Source: Methylacidiphilum kamchatkense Kam1
GTDB lineage: Bacteria > Verrucomicrobiota > Verrucomicrobiia > Methylacidiphilales > Methylacidiphilaceae
Assembly: GCF_007475525.1 (NCBI RefSeq)
Contig: NZ_CP037899.1
Location: 1,612,001-1,676,000, forward strand
Length of the DNA: 64,000 nucleotides
Direction: 5' to 3'
Positions 1 to 9,313 of the stretch are shown piece by piece. A program made the translations under genes and the position numbers. Position 1 is the stretch's first letter, and the number at the start of each line of letters is the position of its first letter. The notes beneath the pieces are model-generated. The model saw only the letters and a program-made list of their open reading frames with translations, was not told where the DNA came from and did not search any database.

Positions 1-1474
1 AAAGCCGAAAATAATTTTGTATGGTTATGGTCGCCAAAGTCTGCGTTTCTCGATCAATTTGTACCCCTTCTTTGGCTTCTATAGCTTGATGCAACCCTTC
101 GCTCCATCGTCTCCCAGGCATAAGCCTCCCTGTAAACTCATCGACAATCACAACTTTGTTGTCCTGAATCACGTAATGGACATCCTTTTCATACAGGCAG
201 TAGGCTCTTAGCAACTGGGAAACGCAATGGATCCTTTCGGTTGCTTCTTCATATTTTTGCTGGGCTTGTAACCGAATTTTTTCTTTCTCCTGAACATCCA
301 ATCCAGGATTTTTGTCTAACTGATCGAAGAGAGCCGCTAAATCTGGAGGTGCAAAATAATCAGGATCGGTTGGATTTAAAAACTTTCTTCCCCTTTCGCT
401 GATGTCTACCTCGTTGTTTTTCTCATCAATAGAAAAAAGCAGTTCTTCTTTTATGGCATACAACTCGGTTCTACGCGAATCCTGGTAAAGAGAAAGCTCG
501 GCATCATCCACATACCTTCTAAGCTCTGGGTCTTCCAAGAATTTCATTAGTTGTTTATTCCTGGGCATACCCAGCTTTATTTTGAAAAGGAGTCGACCAA
601 TTTTTTCTTTATTGGCAGCCTTATCCTTCAGCAACCCTTGCACTTCCTCAGCCATGCGTGCGCATTCGATCACTTGTTGTTGCACAAGCCGGCTGACTTG
701 AGGCTTGTAGCGACTATATTCCTGAGTAGCGCCAACGGTAGCAGGACCAGAAATGATTAATGGCGTGCGAGCTTCATCAATGAGGATACTGTCCACTTCA
801 TCGATAATCGCATAAAAATGGCCTCTTTGGACTTTCTCCTCTTTTTGCGTTACGATGCTGTTATCCCTAAGATAATCAAAGCCAAACTCACTGTTGGTCC
901 CATAGGTAACATCACAGGCGTACTGCGCTCTGCGTTCCTCATAAGATTGTCCTTGTTGGAGGCAGCCCACCGTTAGATTCAAAAACCGATAAATCTCCCC
1001 CATCCATTCACTATCTCTAGCTGCCAAATAATCGTTGACAGTGACCACATGCACCCCTTGACCAAGTAATGCATTTAAATAAACAGGCAGAGTGGCAACC
1101 AAAGTTTTTCCTTCGCCAGTGGCCATTTCAGCAATCTTTCCCATGTGCAGGACAATGCCTCCTAAAAGCTGGACATCAAAAGGGACCATGTCCCAAACAA
1201 CCGGATGACCGCGAACAATAACCACTTTACCGCTTTCCTTAAACCGGCGGCATACATGCTTTACCACAGCAAAAGCTTCGGGAAGGAGATCATCAAGGCT
1301 TTCCCCTGCGTTAAGCCGTTTTTTAAATTCAAAAGTCTTATTGGACAGAGCCTCATCAGAAAGGGCAAAAAGATCCTTTTCTAGCTCGTTGATTTTATGG
1401 ACAATGGGCCAAAGTCGGCTCAGCTCTCGTTCGTTTTTGGAGCCAAATACTTTTTGAAGCAATTGCTTTATCAT
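1..1474 (-). CDS. secA: SecA preprotein translocase ATPase, N-terminal part (runs off window)
   Basis: SecA is the motor ATPase that drives unfolded preproteins through SecYEG at the cytoplasmic membrane. The frame is open from an ATG ending at 1474 to the window edge, giving about 490 residues; the C-terminal half lies outside. Residues 117-124 are the Walker A loop MATGEGKT, residues 223-229 the DEAD-type Walker B IIDEVDS, and [15 protein letters not shown] near residues 191-205 is a SecA hallmark. I chose the start [12 protein letters not shown] because it gives the usual short amphipathic SecA N-terminus; a second ATG 5 bases upstream meets a stop after one codon. It is the last visible gene of the minus-strand series and follows the HtrA gene by about 117 bases. 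Identity is secure; completeness cannot be judged. Confidence 0.96.
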   Translation of the reverse strand, partial: MIKQLLQKVFGSKNERELSRLWPIVHKINELEKDLFALSDEALSNKTFEFKKRLNAGESLDDLLPEAFAVVKHVCRRFKESGKVVIVRGHPVVWDMVPFDVQLLGGIVLHMGKIAEMATGEGKTLVATLPVYLNALLGQGVHVVTVNDYLAARDSEWMGEIYRFLNLTVGCLQQGQSYEERRAQYACDVTYGTNSEFGFDYLRDNSIVTQKEEKVQRGHFYAIIDEVDSILIDEARTPLIISGPATVGATQEYSRYKPQVSRLVQQQVIECARMAEEVQGLLKDKAANKEKIGRLLFKIKLGMPRNKQLMKFLEDPELRRYVDDAELSLYQDSRRTELYAIKEELLFSIDEKNNEVDISERGRKFLNPTDPDYFAPPDLAALFDQLDKNPGLDVQEKEKIRLQAQQKYEEATERIHCVSQLLRAYCLYEKDVHYVIQDNKVVIVDEFTGRLMPGRRWSEGLHQAIEAKEGVQIDRETQTLATITIQNYFRL

Positions 1475-1591
1475 ATCATTTCTTTCTATTCCACAATCTT
1501 GAATAGAGAAAAAACTCTTTTTTTATTTTATGTGTAAAATAATCTAGAAAAAAATACACGCTTTTCTCTTCGATAGCTAATAGCAAAAATC

Positions 1592-2782
1592 TTATCTAGA
1601 AAATACCTGCACCGTAGAGGTTTGACTGAGGAAAAACCCTTGGCTTTCCCGCACCACCATAATGGTCATCAAGACTCCTTCTCCACTTTTAATATCCTTG
1701 AGCAGCATGGGATAGGACTCCAATTCATCGACTCTCCGGTTGCCAATTGCTAAAAGGATCATTCCAGATTTGATTCCCGCCTTGGCTGCAGGGCTATTGG
1801 GTTCTACATCAGAAATGAGTAAGCCCATTCCCTCCTGCACATGGAAAGCTTCTGCTAACTCCCTATTCATCTCTTGGACATGCAGCCCAAATTTCTTAGC
1901 TAAGATTTGCTCAATCGTTACTGGTTTTTGAGAGGCAGGTCCGTTTTTAATTTCGGACAATGCCTCTTGATAAAAAATATTCACTTTTTTAGCAGGAATA
2001 GCAAATCCTATCCCTTCTATCGCTTCTCCAGCAAACTTAGCAGAACTGATGCCCACAAACTTACCTGAAATATCCACAATTGGCCCGCCACTATTGCCGG
2101 GATTGATCGCGGCATCCGTTTGTAGGAGTCCCTCGATCCTGCCTTCATCGGTTTCAATCGTCCGGTCCATCGCGCTGAGGATTCCTTTGGAAACACTATT
2201 CTGATAGCCCACTGGATTTCCCAGAACGATGACCGTTTGACCAAGCAACGTGGGGGAGATACTCTGAATATCAAGAAAAGGAAGGGCAGTTTTAGATTCG
2301 ATTTTTAAAAGAGCTAGATCCACAGCGGGATCAACGATTAACACTTTGCCTTCTACTGCAGACTTTTTTTCGTTTAGCGTCACTTGGACTTTGCGCTCGA
2401 TGGACCTTTCCACTACGTGCGCACAGGTGATGATGTAGCCTTCGGTACTGACCAATACCCCAGAGCCCAAACTCTTGACTCTTTCTTTATAACTATAATA
2501 CCTGCCGAAGAAAAGATCAAAAGGATCCTGTACTCTTTTCTGTATGATTCTTTCTGAGCTGATATTGACTACGGCAGGCATCACCTTTTGCACCACTAGC
2601 ACCGTGGGTTCATCTTCGGCCCGATAAGGGATTTTGTTTTGGGACCAGCCGGAAGAAAGAAAGAAAAAAAAGCATAGGCCCAAAACAACGATTCCTTTCT
2701 GCTTCCGTTCTAAACAAGAATAGAGAGAAAAAGAGAAAAGAGGACTAGACCAACCTTTAAAATCAAAGGGAAGAAAATTCAT
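1592..2782 (-). CDS. HtrA/DegP-family periplasmic serine protease with one PDZ domain
   Basis: This is a trypsin-like envelope quality-control protease of the DegP/DegQ/DegS family, 396 residues. An N-terminal hydrophobic stretch at about residues 31-46 looks like a signal peptide or anchor. The catalytic triad is visible as His122 (CAHVV), Asp155 (VDLALL) and Ser231 (GNSGGP). One PDZ domain follows at about 300-390 with the motif SPAAKAGIKSG, so it is closer in layout to DegS than to two-PDZ DegP. The first 30 residues before the hydrophobic core are unusually long for a signal peptide, so the true start may lie downstream. It sits between trpD (107 bases upstream) and secA. The family is certain; whether it is soluble or membrane-anchored is open. 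Confidence 0.93.
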   Translation of the reverse strand: MNFLPFDFKGWSSPLFSFSLYSCLERKQKGIVVLGLCFFFFLSSGWSQNKIPYRAEDEPTVLVVQKVMPAVVNISSERIIQKRVQDPFDLFFGRYYSYKERVKSLGSGVLVSTEGYIITCAHVVERSIERKVQVTLNEKKSAVEGKVLIVDPAVDLALLKIESKTALPFLDIQSISPTLLGQTVIVLGNPVGYQNSVSKGILSAMDRTIETDEGRIEGLLQTDAAINPGNSGGPIVDISGKFVGISSAKFAGEAIEGIGFAIPAKKVNIFYQEALSEIKNGPASQKPVTIEQILAKKFGLHVQEMNRELAEAFHVQEGMGLLISDVEPNSPAAKAGIKSGMILLAIGNRRVDELESYPMLLKDIKSGEGVLMTIMVVRESQGFFLSQTSTVQVFSR

Positions 2783-2889
2783 CAGAGTTTTTCCTGGTTT
2801 ACATTCTGAGGCTTTGCCACACGCTAAAAGAAAAGATAGGCTCTTTTTTTAAGATTCTCGATAAAAAATTCATTTCTTCTCTGAATGCT

Positions 2890-3972
2890 TTAATAAGATG
2901 AAGAGGCTTTCTGCCACACGATGGCAAAATTCCTTGCGTCTTGTAATTTTCTATAGACTTTGCCTGAATCAATCGCTTCTTCAATAGCCTCTAGGGCGTC
3001 TTCTACTTTTCTTTCCCATCCCCACTGTAAGAGGCCTACCAGAGAATTTGCTACCACCAGTCCCCTGGCATACCCTTTTAGGGTAGCTCTGAAAATCGCT
3101 TCGATTTTTTGAGCACTTTCTAGAGGAGAATGCACCAATGCTTCCGCCATCGATCCGGGAGCATACCCCCTTTTGAGAGCATGTTTTTTCAGTAAAGGCC
3201 GTAGCTCTTCTAAAGCTATGCCTGAAGCTTTTCCTAACCCTTCGACCCCTAGCTCTCCCAGAGGATTCGATTGCTCATCTAGCCCATATATGATGACCCG
3301 CTGTTCGATCCCCATAGCCTCCAGGGCCGCGTCAAAAAGAGCCACATGCTCTTCTCGAAACACTCCGACTAATTGCACCATTGGTCGAGCAGGATTGAGT
3401 AATGGCCCAAGGAAATGGAAAACGGTCTGTATCTTTTTTTCGCCCAGCCTTTTCCTTAAAGGAGCTAACTGCATAAAGCTAGGATGATAATCTGGCGCAT
3501 AAACAAAAGCAAAACCTGTCTCCCTCATTGACCGATCCACCCCTTCTGGAGAAAGCCGATAGGCGATCCCCAGCTTTTCCAGAACGTCCGCACTGCCTGA
3601 GATTTTTGTTATCCCCTTATTCCCATGCTTGATGACTGGTACTCCCAGAGAAGCCAAGACGAACACCATGGCAGTGGAAACATTGAACAGCGACAATCCC
3701 CCTCCTCCCGTTCCACAACAATCAAAAAGGGGGAGACTGTCCCAGTGCTTTTGAAAGGATAGTTTCAGACTCTTTTCTAAAAAGACCTTAGCAAACGCTA
3801 CTAATTCTTTGGGCCGCATTCCCCGACGCGCCATGGAAACCAAAAACTGCTCCTTTTCTGAATCAGGAAAAGATGGATTCAATAGCCATGCTACTGCTTC
3901 TTGAACTTGCCCTTCATCCAACTCCCTACCAGAGTTAATTTCGAAAGTAAGGGCATGCAACGGCCATTTCAT
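2890..3972 (-). CDS. trpD: Anthranilate phosphoribosyltransferase
   Basis: TrpD joins anthranilate to PRPP in the second step of tryptophan synthesis. The 360-residue protein has the family core: the glycine-rich PRPP loop CCGTGGGG at 85-92, KHGN at 115-118 followed by SGSADVLEKLG, FLGPLLNPARP, and a GLDE acidic metal-binding motif near residue 230. The loop normally reads GTGGDG; here the Asp is replaced by Gly, an unusual change. The residues after KHGN (KGITKIS) also differ from the usual RSVSSKS-like run. The gene starts 6 bases beyond the carA stop, so the two are very probably co-transcribed and translationally coupled. A TrpD paralogue with altered function remains possible. Confidence 0.88.
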   Translation of the reverse strand: MKWPLHALTFEINSGRELDEGQVQEAVAWLLNPSFPDSEKEQFLVSMARRGMRPKELVAFAKVFLEKSLKLSFQKHWDSLPLFDCCGTGGGGLSLFNVSTAMVFVLASLGVPVIKHGNKGITKISGSADVLEKLGIAYRLSPEGVDRSMRETGFAFVYAPDYHPSFMQLAPLRKRLGEKKIQTVFHFLGPLLNPARPMVQLVGVFREEHVALFDAALEAMGIEQRVIIYGLDEQSNPLGELGVEGLGKASGIALEELRPLLKKHALKRGYAPGSMAEALVHSPLESAQKIEAIFRATLKGYARGLVVANSLVGLLQWGWERKVEDALEAIEEAIDSGKVYRKLQDARNFAIVWQKASSSY

Positions 3973-3978
3973 CGTGTT

Positions 3979-5190
3979 TTATCCTACCTGATAAATTTTA
4001 CTTGCCCGGACTTTATTGAAAAAAACTTCAAAATAGCCTAACGCATCATGCGGTCCTGGGGCAGCTTCTGGATGATATTGCACAGAAAAAATGGGCTTAG
4101 TCTTATGCACCAGCCCTTCAATGGTTCCATCGTTGAGGTTGATTTCACTAATTTTCAAGCAATCAGGAATAGATTCAGCACAAACCGCATACCCATGATT
4201 CTGAGAAGTAATCTTGATGGTCGAATCAAAGAGATTTTTTACCGGATGATTCGCTCCTCTATGCCCAAAGCGCAGCTTGAAAGTTTTCGCTCCTAAAGCA
4301 ATAGCGATAAGTTGATGTCCCAGGCAAATACCAAAGACAGGCCTGGCTCCTAAAAGCGGTTTAATTTCTGCATGTAATGTTTCGAAAAACGCAGGATCTC
4401 CGGGACCGTTAGAGAGAAAAATGGCGTCAGGATCGCTTTCTAAAATACGTTTTGCAGACGCATAAGCTGGGAATACGTGCAGATCAAAACCTTTACTGCG
4501 AAGATAGCGTAAAGTAGAGAACTTGACGCCAAAATCCATGACCGCTAATCGATAAATGGGTGGGGCCAGGCGGGATAGCCTCTCTTTCCATTTTTCAATC
4601 AATGCCTTTTTATGGCCATCCCAGCCGTCTACCCCTTTCATCTCTTCAATGATCGGCGTCAACGCTTCTATTTCATCCCACCGGTAGGGTACTGGGGTCG
4701 TTACCTGAGCTATAAAATCGACTTTGGAATAGTCCCAATTTTGGGTTAATGCCACCGCCTCAGTCCTTTCCATGTCTTCTGTGGTCAAGACCGCACGCAA
4801 TACCCCAGCTTCCCGTATGTGTAGCGTCAGCCGTCTCGTATCCACTCCTTGGATCCCAATTACTCCCTTCCGTTTTAAAAATTCAGGCAGCGAACAGAAA
4901 GCTCGCCAATTACTTGGTATCAGAGAAAGAGAACGGATGACTAAACCGGCTACTTGAATATCCCTGGACTGATGGTCAAAAGGACAAAGTCCATAATTAC
5001 CGATTTCTGGATAGGTCAGGCACACAATCTGGCCTCGATAGGAAGGATCCGTCAGTATTTCCTGATAGCCAGTCATTGAAGTATTAAAACAGATCTCTCC
5101 AATGGCTGTACCTTCGGCTCCAAAAGATTCACCACTGAAAACCGTACCATCTTCAAGGACTAAGCATGCCTTCTTTTTCTGTTTTTTCAT
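3979..5190 (-). CDS. carA: Carbamoyl-phosphate synthase small (glutaminase) subunit
   Basis: CarA hydrolyses glutamine and channels ammonia to CarB for carbamoyl phosphate, the precursor of pyrimidines and arginine. Length (403 residues) is normal for the family. The N-terminal CarA domain shows EICFNTSMTGYQEILTDPSY at residues 32-51. The class I glutamine amidotransferase domain has Cys289 in GICLGHQ and His373/Glu375 in QYHPEA, the full catalytic triad. It lies between pyrC (23 bases upstream) and trpD (6 bases downstream), so carbamoyl phosphate supply is linked to its consumer pyrB at the head of the same operon. carB is not in the window. Confidence 0.96.
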   Translation of the reverse strand: MKKQKKKACLVLEDGTVFSGESFGAEGTAIGEICFNTSMTGYQEILTDPSYRGQIVCLTYPEIGNYGLCPFDHQSRDIQVAGLVIRSLSLIPSNWRAFCSLPEFLKRKGVIGIQGVDTRRLTLHIREAGVLRAVLTTEDMERTEAVALTQNWDYSKVDFIAQVTTPVPYRWDEIEALTPIIEEMKGVDGWDGHKKALIEKWKERLSRLAPPIYRLAVMDFGVKFSTLRYLRSKGFDLHVFPAYASAKRILESDPDAIFLSNGPGDPAFFETLHAEIKPLLGARPVFGICLGHQLIAIALGAKTFKLRFGHRGANHPVKNLFDSTIKITSQNHGYAVCAESIPDCLKISEINLNDGTIEGLVHKTKPIFSVQYHPEAAPGPHDALGYFEVFFNKVRASKIYQVG

Positions 5191-5213
5191 CTTTATGGGT
5201 TCAACCTATTTTT

Positions 5214-6533
5214 CTATACCGTTTTTTGTTTCTCCACTAGCCTTTTTTCCCTCCATACAATCTTGCCATCTATCATGGTCAAAACAACCCTTCCTTTTAG
5301 ATGCATTCCTTCAAAAGGTGTATTCTTGCCCTTGGAAAAAAAGGCAGTGGAGTCGACTTGCCAGGAAGCGTTGAGGTCTAGCAAAATAAGGTCTGCAGCC
5401 GATCCATATCGTAGGGAGGGTGGCTCTAGTCCAAGGACTCGACTGGGGCCTACGGTTAATTTAGCAAACAAATCCATCAGATCCATTTTTTTCGAAAAAT
5501 AGAGCTCTTTGAGACAAACTGCCACCAGCGTTTCTAAACCGACGACTCCAAAGGGGGCTTTTTCAAACTCCACTTCTTTTTCGAAAAGAGCATGAGGTGC
5601 ATGATCCGAAGCAATGACTTCTACAGTACCATCCACCAGAGCCTCTATCAAGGCTTCTCGATCTTTCTCTGTCCGCAAGGGAGGGTTCATTTTAAAGCGC
5701 GGATCATACTCTTTGAGGGCAGATTCTGTTAAGGCAATATGATGTGGACAAACTTCAGCGCTTACAGGAAGCCCCCTTTTTTTAGCATCCCTTAATAACC
5801 GAATGGATCCTTCTGTAGTTAAATGCTGCAAATGAATTTTAGCCCCGGTTTTTTCGCAAAGAAGGATATCACGGCTAACGATCAGTTCTTCAGCAATACT
5901 GGGCCAACCAGGCAACCCCAACAGCGTACTCCATAGCCCTTCGTTCATTACCCCGCCATCCGATAGCGCCGTATCCTCGCAATGATCCAGAATGGGCACA
6001 CCTAAAACAGAGGCATATTCCATTGCCCGGCGCATAATTCGGGCGTTTTGAACGCAGCTGCCATCATCTGTTAAAGCAATGGCTCCAGCCTGAATAAGAG
6101 ATTGAAAGGGAGCCAGTTTTTCTCCCAACCGCTCCTCAGTGATACATCCTGTAGGATAGACTTTTACTACCGCTTCCTTATCCACTTTTTTACGGATCCA
6201 AGCGATCGTGTCGGGATGATCGGCGGGTGGAATAGTATTGGGCATCGCCACCACAGTCGTTATTCCGCCTGCAGCAGCAGCCATCGTGGCTGTCTTTATC
6301 GTTTCTTTTCTAGATTCGCCAGGCTCTCGCAAATGCACATGCATATCGATCAATCCAGGCAGAATGATAAGACCCTGCGCGTCTATTTTCGTCCAGGGAA
6401 AATCTTTGGGATAGTTGGCAGGATCTACAATTTTACCCTCGGCTACATAAAGAGTAGCTGGCTCCTCGTCGCGCCTTAGCAGCGGATCAATGAGCCGGCC
6501 AGCCGAAATTAAATAAGCCTCCTCTGTTGTCAT
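5214..6533 (-). CDS. pyrC: Dihydroorotase, class I
   Basis: It catalyses the reversible cyclisation of carbamoyl aspartate to dihydroorotate. The 439-residue TIM-barrel amidohydrolase has the expected metal ligands and catalytic residues: His65 and His67 in DMHVHLREPG, Asp156/157 in LTDDG, His184 in LDHCED, His237 in KIHLQHLTTEG, and Asp310 in IASDHAPH. Its length and motifs match the bacterial class I enzymes that often pair with aspartate transcarbamoylase. It begins 20 bases after the pyrB stop and ends 23 bases before carA, which supports a single transcript pyrB-pyrC-carA-trpD. Confidence 0.95.
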   Translation of the reverse strand: MTTEEAYLISAGRLIDPLLRRDEEPATLYVAEGKIVDPANYPKDFPWTKIDAQGLIILPGLIDMHVHLREPGESRKETIKTATMAAAAGGITTVVAMPNTIPPADHPDTIAWIRKKVDKEAVVKVYPTGCITEERLGEKLAPFQSLIQAGAIALTDDGSCVQNARIMRRAMEYASVLGVPILDHCEDTALSDGGVMNEGLWSTLLGLPGWPSIAEELIVSRDILLCEKTGAKIHLQHLTTEGSIRLLRDAKKRGLPVSAEVCPHHIALTESALKEYDPRFKMNPPLRTEKDREALIEALVDGTVEVIASDHAPHALFEKEVEFEKAPFGVVGLETLVAVCLKELYFSKKMDLMDLFAKLTVGPSRVLGLEPPSLRYGSAADLILLDLNASWQVDSTAFFSKGKNTPFEGMHLKGRVVLTMIDGKIVWREKRLVEKQKTV

Positions 6534-6553
6534 TGTGTACCAACCTGGTTTTA

Positions 6554-7510
6554 TTACCGATTTTCAAAGTAGCTAGCTAGCAAGTAGAACACAGCCATTC
6601 GGATGGCTAAACCATTCTCTACCTGCTTTAGAATGGCTGAATTGGGCGAATCAGCCAGTTCGCTTTCCATTTCTACCCCTCTTTCCACCGGACCTGGGTG
6701 CATTATGAGAACATCTTTTTTGCACTTTTTCATTCTTTCTGTAGTCAAGCTATAAGAGGCAATGTATTCGCCTATAGAAGGGAAAAGATCTTTTCTTTGT
6801 CTTTCATGCTGAAGTCGGAGCAGAATGATGCAATCAGCAAAAGGCAAGGCCTCATCCAGATTGTAGCTAATCTCTGCCCCAAAATCTTTGAAATAGCTAG
6901 GCAGGAGGGTGATAGGACCGACAAATTTCACCTTTGCCCCATACTTCGAAAGAGCCCAAAAGGTCGAACGGGCCACTCGACTATGCAGAATATCCCCAAC
7001 GATTAATACCTTAAGCCCACGGACGGTCCCAAAATGCTCTTCAATAGTCATCAAATCAAGAAGCCCTTGCGTTGGATGTTCATGGGCACCATCCCCTCCA
7101 TTAATGACCGAAATGTTCAGGAGTTTTGCCAGAAAAGCAGCAGAGCCCGCTGCTGGATGACGAATGATGAGAAAATCGATCCCTAAGGCTTCGAGATTCT
7201 TAGCCGTATCCTTCAAGGATTCGCCTTTTTGAATAGAACTCGTTTTGTAGTCAATCGATAAGAAAGAAATGCCTAGTTTTTTAGCCGCAATTTCAAAAGA
7301 AACCCGTGTGCGGGTACTTGGTTCAACCATTAAGGCCAGGGCCGTACGCCTATTTAAAAAAGGAAGAGGAAGGTTTTCTTTTAGAATTGTCTTAAACTCT
7401 TTGGCCGCCAGTAAAATGGCTTCGATTTCAGACAAATCAAGTGCTTCTAAAGAAACTAAATCTTTTCTTTTCCACTTTCTTTTTATTGCATCAAGTTTTA
7501 AGTTTTGCAT
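6554..7510 (-). CDS. pyrB: Aspartate carbamoyltransferase catalytic chain
   Basis: PyrB transfers the carbamoyl group to aspartate, the committed step of pyrimidine synthesis. Signature motifs are EPSTRTRVSFE (carbamoyl-phosphate binding), EHPTQGLLDL, RLQHERQ and HPGPVERG. The open frame extends upstream to 7624, but that start would overlap leuD on the other strand. The internal ATG at 7510 (MQNLKLDAIKRKWKRKDLVS) gives 318 residues, close to family norms, so I use it. It heads the minus-strand operon and is separated from divergent leuD by only 39 bases. No regulatory chain pyrI is visible. Confidence 0.94.
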   Translation of the reverse strand: MQNLKLDAIKRKWKRKDLVSLEALDLSEIEAILLAAKEFKTILKENLPLPFLNRRTALALMVEPSTRTRVSFEIAAKKLGISFLSIDYKTSSIQKGESLKDTAKNLEALGIDFLIIRHPAAGSAAFLAKLLNISVINGGDGAHEHPTQGLLDLMTIEEHFGTVRGLKVLIVGDILHSRVARSTFWALSKYGAKVKFVGPITLLPSYFKDFGAEISYNLDEALPFADCIILLRLQHERQRKDLFPSIGEYIASYSLTTERMKKCKKDVLIMHPGPVERGVEMESELADSPNSAILKQVENGLAIRMAVFYLLASYFENR

Positions 7511-7549
7511 TGATCTAGAGAAAAATATAGAAAGAAGATAAAGAAGAAA
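7511..7549. promoter_or_regulatory. Very short divergent intergenic region, pyrB/leuD
   Basis: Only 39 bases separate the pyrB start (minus strand) from the leuD start (plus strand). The sequence is A-rich and purine-rich on the plus strand, ending AGAAAGAAGATAAAGAAGAA before the leuD ATG, which can serve as a loose ribosome-binding site. There is not enough space for two full promoters, so at least one must lie inside the neighbouring coding sequence, or the transcripts overlap. No clear -10/-35 pair could be assigned. Confidence 0.4.
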
Positions 7550-8098
7550 ATGACAAAAAGAATTTTTGGTAAAGCTTACGTTGTGGGGGATAATATCGAT
7601 ACGGATCAAATTATTCCAGCACAATATCTAATGTATGTCCCAACGGTTCCAGAAGAACTCGAAAAATTGGGCAGCTATGCGCTTTGCGGATTGCCTGAAT
7701 CGCTCTATCCCCTCCGGTTTGTCGAAGCAGGAAAAACCAAGACGGACTATCCCATTATCCTTGCAGGGAAAAACTTTGGCTGTGGTTCGTCTCGAGAGCA
7801 TGCTCCCATTGCTCTAGCTGCTGCTGGTTGTCGAGTGGTAATTGCCAAAAGCTATGCAAGAATTTTCTTTCGCAACTGTATTGCCACAGGGGTTCTTTTT
7901 CCTTATGAGATCGGAGAGAGATTTCCAGAAAAAATAGAGACTGGCCAAGAACTGGTCGTTGACCTAGAAACAGAGACGCTGTTGGTGGCTGATCAGGTGT
8001 ATCCCTTAAAGCCTCTTGGAGATGCCAAAGCGGTTATTGAAGCAGGTGGAATATTTAACTATGCAAAAAAAACGGGAATGATTCCCGCACGCTCTTAA
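7550..8098 (+). CDS. leuD: 3-isopropylmalate dehydratase small subunit
   Basis: LeuD is the swivelling small subunit of isopropylmalate isomerase in leucine synthesis; it partners with the iron-sulfur subunit LeuC, which is not in the window. The 182-residue protein has the family motifs GDNIDTDQIIPAQYL at residues 13-27 and GCGSSREHAPIAL near 77-89. The short length resembles the archaeal-type/homoaconitase-like small subunits more than the roughly 200-residue proteobacterial LeuD. It is followed after 33 bases by leuB on the same strand, so both leucine steps are likely co-expressed. Confidence 0.92.
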   Translation: MTKRIFGKAYVVGDNIDTDQIIPAQYLMYVPTVPEELEKLGSYALCGLPESLYPLRFVEAGKTKTDYPIILAGKNFGCGSSREHAPIALAAAGCRVVIAKSYARIFFRNCIATGVLFPYEIGERFPEKIETGQELVVDLETETLLVADQVYPLKPLGDAKAVIEAGGIFNYAKKTGMIPARS

Positions 8099-8131
8099 TT
8101 TTCTATTGCGTCTCAATTTTGTTTATCCTTT

Positions 8132-9244
8132 ATGAAAACTTATCGTGTCGCTGTTCTTGCTGGAGATGGTATAGGTCCAGAATTGGTCCGAGTCACTATT
8201 CCAATTCTACGATTAGCTTCCTATCTGTACGGTTTTGAACTCATTTTTGAAGAAGCCTTAGTGGGAGGGACGGCTATAGAAGCAACGGGTAAAGCCCTGC
8301 CACCTGAAACCTTGGAAATCTGTAAGCGATCGCAAGCCATTTTTTTTGGTGCAGTAGGAGGAAAACAATGGGAAAGTCTGCCGCCAGAAAAACAACCTGA
8401 GCGAGCTGCCTTGCTTCCCCTACGAAAAACTTTTTCGCTTTTTGCCAACCTCAGGCCAGTTACCTGTTATCCAGAACTCATCGAGGCTTCCCCCCTTAAA
8501 CCGGAAATAGCCTCTGGGGTAGACCTGCTCATCGTAAGAGAACTGACAGGGGGAATTTATTTTGGTCAGCCCAAAGGAAGAGTTTTAACTGAGCAAGGGG
8601 AACGAGCAATCGACACCCTTGTTTATGATACTTCCGAAATTGAAAGAGTGGCCACAGTCGCCTTCGAAATCGCTTTACGGAGAAAAAAGAGTTTGACCCT
8701 TATTGACAAAGCCAATGTTTTGGAATCGAGTTTGTTATGGAGAAAGACCGTCAAGGAAATTGCCAAAAACTATCCTGAGGTCGAGCTGAAGTTTATGTAT
8801 GTAGACAACGCGGCCATGCAGCTTGTATTAAAACCCACGCAGTTCGATGTCCTACTTTGCGAAAACCTTTTTGGAGACATCCTTAGTGATGAGGCTGCGG
8901 GCATTGCTGGAAGCCTTGGGCTTTTAGCCAGTGCTTCCATTGGATCCACCAAATTCGGCTTATACGAGCCTGCCGGAGGATCCGCTCCTGACATTGCTGG
9001 CAAAGGAATAGCTAATCCTATTGCACAAATATTGTCCGGAGCGCTGATGTTCGAATACAGTTTTCAGGAAGAAGAAGCTGCCCAAGCTATAAAAGATGCT
9101 ATAAGAGACGTTCTAAAAGATGGGTATCGAACGATGGACATTGCGAAAGGCTCCTCTACGTATTGTACGACCGAAGAGTTCGCTGAAAAAGTAGCTCAGA
9201 AGCTTGAAGCAAATTTCAAGAAGAAAAAACAGCAAGAGAGCTGA
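8132..9244 (+). CDS. leuB: 3-isopropylmalate dehydrogenase
   Basis: LeuB performs NAD-dependent oxidative decarboxylation of 3-isopropylmalate. The 370-residue sequence carries the beta-decarboxylating dehydrogenase signatures: AVLAGDGIGPELV near the N-terminus, the substrate-binding RELTGGIYFG, the Lys of LTLIDKANVLESS, the metal-binding acidic cluster in LFGDILSDEAAGIAGSLG, and the NAD-binding EPAGGSAPDIAGKGIANPIA. These favour LeuB over isocitrate or tartrate dehydrogenases. It follows leuD closely. The run of A and T after the stop (9245-9300) lacks a convincing hairpin terminator. Confidence 0.95.
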   Translation: MKTYRVAVLAGDGIGPELVRVTIPILRLASYLYGFELIFEEALVGGTAIEATGKALPPETLEICKRSQAIFFGAVGGKQWESLPPEKQPERAALLPLRKTFSLFANLRPVTCYPELIEASPLKPEIASGVDLLIVRELTGGIYFGQPKGRVLTEQGERAIDTLVYDTSEIERVATVAFEIALRRKKSLTLIDKANVLESSLLWRKTVKEIAKNYPEVELKFMYVDNAAMQLVLKPTQFDVLLCENLFGDILSDEAAGIAGSLGLLASASIGSTKFGLYEPAGGSAPDIAGKGIANPIAQILSGALMFEYSFQEEEAAQAIKDAIRDVLKDGYRTMDIAKGSSTYCTTEEFAEKVAQKLEANFKKKKQQES

Positions 9245-9313
9245 AGAAAAAAATCTTAAAATGCAGTTTTTTTTATAATAAGTATAGTATTTAGACCAAT
9301 TATTTATACGAAT

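Noticed and set aside
2799-2984. Small minus-strand frame between trpD and htrA
   Set aside because: Most of it lies within the trpD 3' end in another frame and it has no ribosome site or recognisable product.
7511-7624. Upstream extension of pyrB to 7624
   Set aside because: The added 38 residues do not resemble PyrB and would overlap the leuD start on the other strand; the ATG at 7510 gives normal length.
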